Source: Centroberyx gerrardi
Lineage: Eukaryota > Chordata > Actinopteri > Beryciformes > Berycidae
Reading direction: 5' to 3'
DNA: 64,000 bases
Assembly: GCF_048128805.1 (NCBI RefSeq)
Contig: NC_136000.1
Location: forward strand, 27,034,359-27,098,358
Shown: piece after piece, positions 1-11,982 of the stretch
Position numbering within the stretch: the stretch's first letter is position 1
Layout of the letters: each line of letters starts with the position of its first letter
Notes under the pieces: model-generated
Seen by the model: the letters and a program-made list of their open reading frames with translations, nothing else
Database searches by the model: none
Told to the model about the DNA's origin: nothing
Program-made: the position numbers and the translations under genes

Positions 1-2319
1 TGGTTTGCAGTCATACATACATATTTCATGAACAGCACGAAGCACCATAATCCTAGATACATCACACCTTCACACCTTCACACCCTCTACCCCCTCTTCC
101 ACTGCTCCCTTTTTGTGTCACTATTGATCCCCAAAGGAGATTTTCTTTTCTCTTCCCCTCCACAGGGAGGTCAGTTGGTTGAGATTCAGTGTCTTGCTAA
201 AGCAGGATTCAACGCTGACGATTGCTTCTACTTGCCTGGTTGAGCCAGTAGGTCAGATTTCTACTTGCCCTTCATATGTTTTCACTGGCCCGGCAGGCAA
301 AAATGACAATAAGTATTTTTCATAAATGTAAGTAATTTATTACTATAAAATGTTCCTAATATTAACACCAAAATGACAAAAATCACCAACACAAAAGTAA
401 ATGATTGACTGTGAAATGTAGGTAATGTATATGTAGGGACACTGTAATGACCTTTGAAATGTAGGACTTTTAACAACTGTAGAAGCTTCTCTGTAAATGT
501 TACCAGCAGTAACATGGAAAAAAACACAAGTGTTTGTGGGAGTGGAAATTCATGAGGCTGATAAGTCTCTCCATTCATCAGTCTTGCCAATACATTAATC
601 AGACCTGATAAGCCGCTGTCAGCCACGTTGCCAACAAACAGGCTAAGTGCTGGTGACTCTTGTTGTGGTCATCGAGTGTGTGCTTGCGGTAATTGGTGCC
701 TTTAAAAATAAGCCAGCTCAATCCGCCGTACTCGGAATTTGACGACAAGTGTTTCAATTAATGTAAGACGGCTTCACCATTCTCAACCTAAGGAAACTGT
801 TGTTTCCACAACGAAAGAAACAGCCTTTTACTTTTCGCTTTGTAAAGTACCCACCAGTATGTCCGCTCACTGACTAACTCTGAGCTGGCATCCAATATGA
901 TTGGTTAGAAAAGGCAAAAAAGACTGAAGAGTGGGCCAACGGCAGAGCAGAGAGGCAAAGCTTATTACCAATTATTGACCAATTAACTGGCCTAGATCAA
1001 CTTCCTAGAGGCCCTGGGCCATCTCAGGCAATCCTAATAGTCAAACCATGCCAAAGACACTTAAACAGAGCAGATGCTTGTTGCTACGTGGGCTTCAACC
1101 CAGGTCCTCCAGTTGAAGGACGGTTTCCTCTCTCACAACTCCACCCTGCTACCTTCCTCCACTACCGCCCCTCTTCCTCTCCTCCCACCTTTCTCCCCAC
1201 TTTTATTCTGATTCCTGTATAACCTGATGGTAGAGTTGACATCTGAAACACTGGATGTCAGTGCACTCAACCCAACCTCACCCCAACCTCATTCTTAAAG
1301 GGATACCTAGGCATTTAGAATTTGAATTGGTTCTTCACCACACATCTTTCACATTGTGGGGAAAAACTCTCTCCATTTGTCATCCAGTGTTTATGATTGT
1401 TAGCATTTCCCATCTTATCAAGTGGCCACAGCTAGCTGCAAGTTAACAAGTGATAGGCAAATCGCCCAAACAATGTGTTGGATGAAGAAAAATAAGCTAC
1501 TACCCAGCAAATGATTGACACTGAATAGATGAATTGGAAACTTGTGTAAAAACAGCACCAAAATAACAGTTTAGACGACATCCGTAGTCGTCCATAGCTG
1601 CTACCTGAACCTACATATCTTTCTGTTATCAGTTCAAAATCGTTTCCACAGCTGTTTTGATATGGATTTTTACTGTGCCAGGACATATTGTGAAAATGTT
1701 GTGCTCTTTTGGGTTTATGTTGAACTTCACCACCTCCTGCACAATGCTGTTCTTTAAATCTTAATGCTGGGTAAAATTCCAAATATCAAGGTACTCCTAA
1801 CATCTCCCCAGCCAATGTATGTTGCCTGCGAGGGTTGATATTTGAGGCAGTACATGAGAGATTAGATTCATTTTAGCCTTTTCCCTCTAGCACTTCTTTT
1901 CCTCTACCTGTTATCTGTCCGCTTTTCCCTCACCTCATCCTCTTCTTCTATCCCTTCCATTAACTGATAGCGGAGTTGAGGTCTGAAGTGGCGGATAACA
2001 TGACAGCCTGAGGTTGATTCATTGAATAAGACAACAATGCAACAACAGCAAAGCAGTTAAGATTTCTTGAAGACAATGCAGAAGTTCAGCTATTGCGAGA
2101 CCTGCGTTATCTTCACTTGTGCCTGTGAACAGCTGGAAAACTGGATGGAGGAATTAATAACACTGTGCTCATCCCAGCAGGGTTAGTCCCCCAACCCTTC
2201 AGTTGGGGTACAACCTCACTAACCCCTAGGCCATCCTGCCACTCCACTGGTGGTAGAGCTTGAATACTAAAGTACTACCAAAAATATGAACCCTCCCTAT
2301 CATCTGCATGCATTATTAC
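1..2319 (-). other. JPH3 intron 2 (partial)
   Basis: No exon of the next junctophilin segment (expected to begin by finishing a Ser codon and continue LGEAEAEL-like) was found here, so the intron runs off the left edge. It contains SINE-like scraps, for example a GGGTTGAAGCCC-type B-box remnant on the minus strand near 1090-1125. It also holds three short stretches resembling parts of exon 2, described as a finding. Confidence 0.6.
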
Positions 2320-2806
2320 CTGATAGTAGAATTGATATCAGAGGCGGCGGAAGACACAGTACTCATCCCGGCCTCGCTCCTGAACGAGCTCTGCTTGGAC
2401 CTCTGGGAGGCCAGCGAGCTCCTGGACTCCGACTTCCTCAACTTGAGGCCGGACAGGATGGACCTGCGGAACAGCCCGCCCTTCCTCTTCCCCTTCAGCA
2501 GCTCGGCCTCGCTGTGAGCCGTCAGCACGAAGCCCCCTCGCGACACCGCGGGGCTGCTGCCGCCGCTGCCTGTGCTGCACATGGAGACGCTGGTGGTCAG
2601 GGTGCCGGTAACGGGAGGAGGACCCGGAACCACCGCCCCGGTCCGGTCCAGCAGAGCTGTGCCGTTGCTGTGCTCCGAACCGGAGCGGAGGGAGTTTATG
2701 GAGGTGCGGAGCGGCGAGCGGATGACGGCCGCCATGCCGTAGGGGACGCTCTGACGCACGCCGTAGCCGTGCCGCATGCCGCCCACCCACTGGCCCTGGA
2801 ACGTAC
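2320..2806 (-). CDS. jph3: Junctophilin-3 (JPH3), coding exon 2
   Basis: The exon continues exon 1 in phase 1: the split Gly codon is completed and the product runs [10 protein letters not shown]. It holds the sixth MORN repeat and then the start of the joining region, with the family-typical segments [34 protein letters not shown]-like and [18 protein letters not shown]. It closes with the segment around [10 protein letters not shown] and SDINSTI. The acceptor (AG at 2808-2807) and donor (GT at 2319-2318, GTAATA) are canonical; the exon is 487 bp and ends in phase 2. Junctophilins tether the ER/SR to the plasma membrane through their MORN repeats, and JPH3 is the brain-type paralogue. The remaining exons (MORN VII-VIII, alpha-helical region, C-terminal membrane anchor) are not seen and should lie left of the window. 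The JPH3 assignment rests on the joining-region wording and the KLHDC4 neighbour. Confidence 0.93.
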
Positions 2807-3857
2807 CTGGAGAGAGACCAGAACAGATCTTACACCAGGTTTTATATACATTTTATACAGTATTAAGCCAGTACACAAGGTGCTTCTGTTATACATGGGA
2901 AAAGTACGGCTCCTGGATGTAGAAAAGTCTTCGAGGAACCAAAGTGCTGCTACAGGTCACTTCAAAGTTTGTGTAAAGCTCTACCTATATTTCATACAGA
3001 TATATCTCTGCAGTAAGTGAGGAGGGATGGAGATTATTGATGTTTTGAAGCAGTTTCTCGCTGTGAACTCAGTATCAGTTGAATTCAGTATCACTTACGA
3101 ATCATTGGAGAATCAGCTCTGTTGAAAAGCATAAAGCATCACATTTGTAATCTCAGCCAAATTTGCACTACACTGAGTGGATACTCAACATAGTTACCTT
3201 TATACAGCTGTAATCATACAGAATGCCAATGTTGAGAGCAGATTTTTTTATTTATATTGATGTTTATTGTATATTTTTGTTGAGCTGTAAGTCTTCTGTA
3301 ATACATGACCTCCACTGTCTCCTTTTCACTATGCATGAGATACCTGTATGTCCTTGTACTGTGTCACTTAGCATAACACAGCAGTGTATTACCACAATCA
3401 ATTCCTTGTGCGTCTTTATGTACTGTGTGTGTACAGTTCTACTTTTGATGAATTGTGCTAAAACAGCTGAGAAGTAGAGCATGTGTGTGGCTTCCTTCTG
3501 TCAGTCCATCTATTTCCATTCATCCACATCATCTCTCCATGCACTACCCGCACTCAGTGCTGCATAATAGTCCCTGCATCTCCATGCTGCTGAAAAGTAG
3601 GGCATCTGTGTGTGTGTGTTTCCATCATTCCCTCTTTCTCTCCCTGACACACACACACACAAACGGAAGTGTGTGTTCCAATCCAATACGAGTGCAAGTG
3701 ATCCATCCCGCCTGCCCATATCTCTGATGTAACGGCACTCTGATTCATTCTGTACGAACGCACTCGCACTAACTAAACTACATGCCCATATAAGGACTGC
3801 AACCACGTTCTCTGTTTCTATTACAATTACTGCTCTTCTCTCTCATTGTCAGTACCC

Positions 3858-3859
<2 letters not shown>

Positions 3860-3895
<36 letters not shown>

Positions 3896-4107
3896 GCAGG
3901 CACACACACACACACTTCCCTTGAGTGGGCTCAAGTGTCAGTGAAGTGGGCAGTGCTGAATGAAGCCAATCCCCACCATACTTGCTTACATCCAAACACA
4001 CACACACTCACACAAACATACACTGTTGCTAAAACCTTCAGGTGAGTGAGAAGTGGTATTGCATCTGGGTCTGCCCTTTGTCATTGCGATGATATGCTGT
4101 CTTTTAT

Positions 4108-4143
<36 letters not shown>

Positions 4144-4264
4144 AACGCAGACACAGACACACACAAGCTGTGTCATAGACAGATGGCCAGCACATCTGGT
4201 CAGGCCTTTGTAATCACGTCAGTACACAGCTGTAAGACCATATGATAGACAGATCAAAGAACAC

Positions 4265-4299
<35 letters not shown>

Positions 4300-4304
4300 A
4301 ACAA
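3860..4304. repeat. Cluster of CA dinucleotide microsatellites
   Basis: Four CA-rich tracts occur at about 3860-3919, 4000-4020, 4110-4170 and 4260-4304, separated by unique sequence. They are followed by a GA-rich tract at 4360-4470. The reading frames through them are low-complexity and not genes. Confidence 0.9.
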
Positions 4305-5488
4305 ACACCCATGCAACAACGTGACAGGATTACCATTCCATTAAATGACCGTCAGAAAGCTTGAGTAGGAGAGCCAGACAGAGGGCAGTGGAAAAAGAGA
4401 GAGACAGTTTTGAGAATCCAGAGAGAGAGAGAGAGGAAGAGAGGAGGAGAGAAAGACAGATAGAAGAAGAGAAAACATCACCTGTGTCTCTGTGTAAGTT
4501 ACAGTTTCTGCTGACAGTGCAGAAAGAGTTACTCAGATGGAGAAACAGAGAATCAAAGACCTGCCTGTCTGTCTGTCTGTCTGGCTACCTGTCAGTGAAT
4601 GTAACAGATTACAATGACATTTTCGGTAATCAGATTACTGTAATGTTGCTATTTGTAATGAGTTACCCCCAACCCTAATGCACAGTTTAAGAAGACATAC
4701 AGTAAAACCCAACCAGTGTTCACAACTTGCCTCATATGGCTTAGTGGCTGCTCAAAATTGATTTTCTCCGTATACATAAAAATGTCAAAAAAACAGTAGA
4801 CATTTGTGAGTCTCTTGAGACATACAATATTCAATATTTAATTGTCGGGATGGTGTGAAGAAGCTTATGCCCTATGAACAAGAGGAGGGATATATGCACA
4901 TCCCAATGACAATTTTGTGTAGTAACTTAGAAGGAATCATGAAAAAGGAGAACTAGTGGTCATAATTCTTCCTTTTTTCTTATCGTGATTCCCATCCAAG
5001 AGCATGTGTGAGTGTCTGGTATGGAAAACCTGAAGCGCTCCCCACACAGTTTTCTCTTCAAATATGTTGGAGCGTTGGAAGCAGTGTGTGTGACTTTCTC
5101 CTTTTTCATGATTCCTTGGAAGCCTATATCCCACCCTTAACTCTGCAACGCTTGAATAAAATATTTAGTGGAGTACCAAGGTCTGCCTTTTCAATGTCTG
5201 CCTGGCGCTCTCCATGGTGCTGAAACATACAATCTGAGAAGTGAGCAGTTAGGGGGATGAGTACCCATCAAAATCAAACCCATTCACCCAACAGAGTTTT
5301 ACGAGATATTGGAGCAAGACATGGAAACTCTAGGAAACATGAGCGTCTGCTAGAGTGAGGTACAAATGATGGCTGTACCTTTTGGACAAAAAGGCACAAG
5401 GGTGTACCTTTTTTTTCCTGACATTGCTCACTTACTTCTCATCATATTATTACTATAAACCTGTCACAGCCCTGTTGAAGAAATAGAC

Positions 5489-5790
5489 TACTGGCTATAT
5501 AAAGGCCACGACCCCCCCGGCCTACAGTTGCGAGGAGAATCCGCTGCACAACTCGCACGCCAAAAACGATTTCACTGATTCCGCCTGGAGGCCAACAGGA
5601 AGCGCTCTGACATCATATGGGCATATATAGCCTAGCGCGGGGGGGCAACGAGGCAGCGGCGCGGAAAGAGTTAACGTGGAAAGATCAAAGCCGCGGAAAC
5701 ATCACAGCGGCACAGTGATTTGATCACGCGCCAAGCCCCGGGCTGAATTCATAATCGTCTCTTTAACAAATGCGCGCCTCTCCTCTCCGT
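5489..5790. promoter_or_regulatory. Candidate intronic promoter/enhancer: TATA-like boxes in a CpG-rich segment
   Basis: Inside JPH3 intron 1, CTATATAAAGG near 5493-5503 is a close match to a plus-strand TATA box. A second AT box (GCATATATAG) lies near 5620. They flank and precede an unusually CpG-rich stretch (5630-5790) in otherwise AT-rich intron DNA. A plus-strand promoter here would be antisense to JPH3. The call rests on motifs and composition only. Confidence 0.35.
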
Positions 5791-7984
5791 TTCTAGGTTA
5801 AAAAACCATCTGTCTCTTAGGGTCTGTATTTCATTGTAAGGAAACAGCACTAGGAGACACATGTCAAAATCTGCATATTCTGCTTGTTATTGGGAACTCT
5901 ACTGCTTTTTCTTCTTGCGGGGTCTATTTTCAAGAAATGAGACCACTATTCACGCCTAGCATCCTCGTGAAAATGTCTCAATTCTTGCACTTCATGTTCA
6001 GGAGGAGTCATGGTCTATAATTTGTGTGCTTCTATATTATCGTCATTGTGGCCTAAAGGCTACTAGCTGACACCTCAACATATCGACTTTTAAATCCCAG
6101 CAGTGAGAATGAGAGAGCACGGTGTGAGAGAGGCGGTGAAGGAGTTGAAATTGGTGATTTTATATGAATTATTAATATCTTGTTTCACCTAGTCAGCACT
6201 TGCACGTCGGCGGAGTGTCTGTGTTTGTGTGTGTGTGTGTGTGTGCGTGTGTGTGAGAGAGAGAGAGAAATGGGGAGGGAGAGTAATATTACACAAGGAC
6301 AAGGCTCGGGCAGAAGGAGCGGCCTCCATCTGAACCTGTGAAACTGACCCTTAAACTCAACACCATTTTGTCTTTTTGTGCCTCTGGTCATATTCGCCGT
6401 TGGAGCTTTCAGTGGCAGCCATGTTAGTTCCTCAGTTTAGAAAGTTGGGCGTCTCACCATACCAATATTATGGGGAGATTGTGGCAACATGGCGACCCAA
6501 GTGCACCCTGGACAAACTCCCTCTGTCATTAGCATGTTGAGTTAGCGCTGTATCAGCACTGATGCGGGGCAGACTTCCAAGTTAGATGTTTGGGGTTTTC
6601 ATGTTTCAGACAGCGCCGCTAATCCTCACTACAGACATTAAACCACTCCCATTACATAAGCTAATGCCTGCTGTATACAGCGGGGTTGTGGTGGAGGATG
6701 TGGGTATTAGCCAAAAAAAAAACACTGAAGCGGAATGGAAGTTAGTGATACTTCTGAATGCTTTCTTTATTGTGGAATTGAATTGCATCTGAGGGAAAGA
6801 TGTGGATGCACAACTGCTGAGTAGGTGGAAGTTCCCTTGACCCACCATCCAGTATCACTAGACTAACACATGGGTATAATGGGCGTTATCTTCTTAGAGA
6901 GAAGCAGATACAATGTACTACACATACTGTACATGTGTGTGCCCTTGACTACCACTGGATTTATATTCCAGTTTCACATGCTATTCAGAATGATAGTATG
7001 ATAGTGTAAGGTACAGATGCTGTCTAAACTCATCCTGTAAGAAATAGACAGAGAGAAATAAGAGAGGCAAGCAGAACTTTGCCAGGACAACCCAGAAGAT
7101 AAAAGAGCCGTACACAGGCAGACAGAAAGACAGGTGGTAACAAAAGACAAGCAAACAGACAGGCGGGAAGCCATACAGACAGGCAGGCCAGATAAACAGC
7201 CAGACAGACACATAGCAGACACACGGACAGATAGGTAGGCTGGACAGGCACACAGACAGACTAGCTAAACTGTGGCAAAATCAACACTGAAAGCAAGGTA
7301 AGTCAGTTAAAAGCTAAACCTCCGCCTGCTTAAATCACTGTGTGGGAACGTTATCCGTTTAAGAGATTTTGCCTGGGCCTTTTTTCTGCCTGAGTCTTTC
7401 AGATTTTCCATTTGAGGATTATTTATCTGGTAAAAATTTCATAGAAAAGGTTCATCATAACATGGTGATGTTTCATTGCCCTGAACATTCGTAAAATGAC
7501 TCCACCTTAGCTAGACGTTTTGCAGTTTTGCTGGTTCGATGTGTTTATGGTATTGACTGACTCTCAGTCCTATCTGTCTTTCATATCTTACTTCAAGGAG
7601 AATACCGCTCAATGTAGGAATTCATATATCCCATGTAAACATGACCAACTCTATCGAAATGCCAATGGGCTATCTTGACTTATACCCATTTGATTCCCTA
7701 AATAAATTGCATTTAAGGGAAGGGAGGCAAAATGTACAGCTCGAAATGGCTGTGAATGGCAGCTAGGATGTCAAGTGACAAGCAAGGATATTACATCTGT
7801 TTTGTAATAAAGATGTAAAGCCTGGACCCTTGATAATGAAGGGGAGACTGACTTTATGGACTTTATGTTTGAGTTGTTTATGAAGTGAGACTGCAATCTT
7901 ATTGTGTTTTTCACTGTCCCTTCTTTGTACTCTATGTTATGCCCCTTGTTCCATGCATTAATGTTGTGTAACTATGCATCTAAG

Positions 7985-8130
7985 CTAGGTTGGCAAGGAG
8001 GCGTTGTGGTTAGAAAGAAGGTCCTGTAACTGGAAGGTCGCAGGTTTGATCCCTTTAACAGCCCATGTGTACATCAACATCCATGAGTTCTGCTAAGTGT
8101 CCTTGAACAAGACACCGTTCCCCTACCTGC
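7985..8130 (+). mobile_element. tRNA-derived SINE-like fragment
   Basis: A Pol III-like A box (GGCGTTGTGGTTAGAAAG, about 8000-8017) and B box (GGTTTGATCCC, 8043-8053) have tRNA spacing. They are followed near 8100 by a CCTTGAACAAGACACC segment, like the CCTTGAGCAAGGCACTTAACCC tail of fish tRNA SINEs. It is not an intact tRNA gene. Confidence 0.6.
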
Positions 8131-9039
8131 TCACTCTAAAACACCAAATCAGATTCTTGGTACATGTAATAGACTTATCACTTAATAGTTTATCTGAGCA
8201 AAGAGCAACACGCCAACTGGGCACCGATCTGTAGCAACACAACCTACTTAGAGACTGCAAAGCTTTGTCAAGGACGGACGTACGCCTACAAGACAAACAA
8301 GCAAAGTCTTTGCAGCATGGCATACCAGCCACAGGTGACCAGTGTCAAGACCACAATTTGTCACAAGTCTTTGGAAACTATTTGTGATACTTTTGAAGTA
8401 AAACTCTTTTCTATGAGGTAGGTCAGCTAGAGAATGTACGGATCCAATCTCTTGCTCAAGGACACTTCAGCAGGGCGGATGCTTGCTGTGAAGGGGGCTT
8501 GAAAATTCTGTCTTATAAGTCTACGTCTGCCTGACACCACTGTAAAAACATCTAAAAAAATGCCAAGAGGGTGGTTCCAGGATGCTGCAATTTACTGTTG
8601 AGCTCTCCGGAGCTGTCGTGGGCCACATTCAACCAGGCGTCTGTGATAGCAAGTGTCTCGACATAACTGCTGACATAACCGCTCTCACGCTTTTGCTCTT
8701 AGCATCTGAGTAAAGTCGAGTTCGTCTAGGGCGGCACAAGGGATATTCAAGTCAGATCCTGTGTGTTTGACACTGTATGGTGGCATATTAGCCAGGCAGA
8801 CACAACAACTACTACAGCTGCTATAATCTGTTGCTGCTCTGTCCTTGTACACGGCGGCAGTAGTAATCTCTCCCTCTGCCTGTGTGACTCACTTCATCTC
8901 TCACCGTAATGATTACTGAATCCCTCTATCGCTCTCTTTTCATCTTTCTACTTCTGTCTCTCTCTCTCTCTGTTTCTCTCTCTCTCTCTCTCTCTCTGCG
9001 GTTGGTAATCAGTCAGCTTAGCTCTTCATCTCAGTAAAC

Positions 9040-9195
9040 ACCATTAGCCTGGCCGGCCAAACCAGCCAATCAGAGCCCAGGAGAGCCGGCTGGGCGGCCA
9101 ATAGCAGCGAGGAACACTGAGTCCCTCGTGACACGCTGACCTGCTGCATGTCGGCGAGCGTTGCTATGGAAACCCTACTGTACAGAGCGGCTCCA
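9040..9195. promoter_or_regulatory. NF-Y/RFX-type motif cluster in JPH3 intron 1
   Basis: The segment has two CCAAT boxes (GCCAATCAGAG near 9065 and GGCCAATAGCAG near 9098). About 60 bp on, GTTGCTATGGAAAC (near 9161-9174) is a near match to the RFX X-box consensus. The surroundings are GC-rich with several GGCCGGCC-like words, followed by a GA-rich tract. No coding potential was seen. Confidence 0.4.
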
Positions 9196-10929
9196 CGGAA
9201 ACGCAGTGGAGCGAGGGAGGAGAGAGAGAGAGAGGTAGGAGGAGAGGAGAAAAGCGAGGGAGGGAGAGAGGGAGGTTGGCAAATGGAGGAGAGGAATGAA
9301 AAAAAACAAACAGCGGTGATAAGATAGAGGAGGAGTGTTTCCTAGAAATGTGGCATCAGGTGTAGTTGGAGGGGAGATTAGGACAGGCCGTCAATTTAGA
9401 CCTGACTGTGGGAAACGTGGCTGACACAGTGCGCTCCCAAACTACGTGGGCAGCAGAACATCTTTGAATGTTTTGGCTCCCTGCTCTTATTGCTTTGGAT
9501 GTGACAGAGCCCCGAGGTTAGAAAGGTAGACTGTCAGCTTTAATCTGAGAGCCGCCCCTATTCAGCCGCATCAGATGAACAGTTAAAGAACTGTGGCCTT
9601 TTCGCGATCAAGTTCATTTCAGAGTGCCAAAGGTACTTACACAGATTAACATCATATTCAACCATGTAGTCATGTTTATTAAGCAATCAAATAGTCTTAA
9701 TATGTGATGACTTCTATAGTCCTCAACCATCATCTTAATTTCAGGGGTTCTTCGGAGCCTTTTTGCATTTCAGTGTATCCTTCTATTGAACTCTTGGGAA
9801 ATTAGTGGTGAGAACACAATTCATCTTGACGCCCTATAGCAGGAGCATTATGGTCGGGAGCTGGTTTAATAACTTGGACCTTTATTTACTGGTAGTTGTT
9901 TAACCAGTCATATGTTGCACCACTGTAATTTGAAGTCAAGCCTTGTCCACAGATGCAGGAGGCAGAGAAGTGCATCTGAAGATGAGAGGCTGGTGACATT
10001 TATAGGTTCCAGACATTTTGCACATTAAATATTCCTTCAGTGTAAAGCTGATAGTTTGCACTATAAACTCAAAGTCATTGCATTATTTCAAAACCAAAGT
10101 GATATGATTATAGAAGAAAAGTGCATTCCCTTTTCAATTCATTTTTAGAGTTCAGTGTAGCTATAAAACTGTAATAACAACATGGCTGTCTCCCACAGTT
10201 GTTTTCATTATTAAAAACATCTGTTCTCAGCAGACATACATAAACACACTAAATGACCTTTAGGCGGCTTATAGCCATCAGGACTGACTTTCAGTCGGCA
10301 CAGATGATCTTGTGGTGTGTGAGGGTTAAGGACATGAATGTCTTACCTCCTGATCCAATCAGGATATCACAATTGTTTGATTTTTATGACTTGAACCTGG
10401 ACAATCCTTGAGGTACTCTTGAAATCTGAAGGGAAAACTATGGCACACAATGCCCGTTCATTTAAAGTAAAGGGAGAAGTCCCGCCTTCATGTTAAAGCA
10501 GCTGAACGATTGGTCAAATAGTATGTGTCTTGACCAAATAGCTATTTTATGTACACAGAGAAAAAATGATTGGTCGAAAAGAGGAAACGAGCGTCGACTC
10601 TGTTCAGTTTAGACTCAGTCATTGGCTGACACCCGATCCAACTCTCAAACTAGTCGAGTCGAGGAATCAATACAGAGAGTGTGGAAAGAAAAATGCTGCA
10701 CTTCCATATTTGTTTGCGTGTTTCAATAGCATTAGAGCTTGCGTTTTTGACAAATTTGTGTGCTGTGTGTTGTTAGCACTCCAGTAGTGTGTAAGCTTCG
10801 TCTTTACCTCATCATGCGTGAGCCTCGACAACACAAGACAAGTCCTGTACTGTAGTCATGTAGTGTGACCCCAGCCTTACCAGGACTAACTGCAGTTCTA
10901 AAAACTTCCTGCCTCTGGCCTGTCTAAGG

Positions 10930-11122
10930 TTTCACACTGGCACCGTCTAAACCGGGCTAACACCGACTTTAGCCTAGCTTAACTAGCCCTGCTCTGGAGC
11001 AAGTTTAGCCATGACTTTTGAAGAACACAGCCCCGGGCTAAATGATAGGCTACAGGGTGAAAAGAGACTAAATTAGCCCAGAGCTAAAGATAACCCAGGG
11101 ATAAAAAGGTGCAGTGTGAAAA
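10930..11122. mobile_element. Short TIR element (MITE-like, about 190 bp)
   Basis: The ends are inverted copies: TTTCACACTGGCACC on the left and GGTGCAGTGTGAAA on the right. The interior has repeated GGGCTAA and TTAGCCC words that could fold as a hairpin. It has no ORF. The target duplication is not clear and the family is not identified. Confidence 0.55.
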
Positions 11123-11933
11123 TCACTAGAAAGAGAGAAAGAGAGAGATGTTAATGGTGGTTAAGTCAGTTAGCCACAGCAAGGTGAAGCTTATACTACA
11201 GACAATACTGTAGCAGTACATCACACAGATCATGATTATAGAAGACACATTCCCTCTTGGGACACTTAAGTATTTCTCAATTTAATCCTATTAAAGTCTA
11301 TTCTGTCCTGTCCCTGTTTTCTTTATTTTCAATTCTGCTTTGTTTCCTCCTCCGGCTCGATCAGCTCCTCTCTCTATGAAAGGCATCATTTTACATAAAT
11401 TTGATCACCTCATAGATTTATATAAAGGACATACGTATGCTGTTACAATAAGGACACTGTGTACTGGAGTCATCTCACTTGGGGAGCTTGATAAACACTC
11501 ATAACTAGGCCAATCTCTGCTGCATTTACAGTATGTGGGTTCAAATACTTCACAGAGCTACAGTGCCTCTCACACACATCCCTCTCATCCTTCTCATCAC
11601 TTTATTTTTGCTGTTCGTTTTTGTCTTTCCCACATCCTCCTCTTTCTCGTATGTTGCCGTAACACACTCACATCCTCAGATTCACAGTATCTCTCATAAT
11701 AATCAAATCATCATTATCATATGATGATTACCATCCGTCCATTCCATCCTTCCATTATCTGTCCATCATTTCATTGATCCATCAACATGTACATCTGTTG
11801 ATCCTTCTATCCCTCCCTCCATCCATCCATCCCATCTGTCTATTTATCAAGCTGACTTCTTCTCCTTTGTCCTGATTCAACCCTTCTAGCCAGTCTGGTC
11901 TGAGGATATTGTAGGGCCGCTCAGGACAGTTTG

Positions 11934-11982
11934 TGTGCGCGCGTGTGTGTGTGTGTGTGTGTGTGCGTGTGTGTGTGTGTGT
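11934..11982. repeat. GT microsatellite
   Basis: This is an interrupted (GT)n/(GC) tract. A second looser GT tract follows at 12123-12165. Both lie in JPH3 intron 1. Confidence 0.9.

Noticed and set aside
2286..3020. 244-residue plus-strand ORF over JPH3 exon 2
   Set aside because: It is the antisense shadow of the GC-rich junctophilin exon; the minus strand has the conserved protein.
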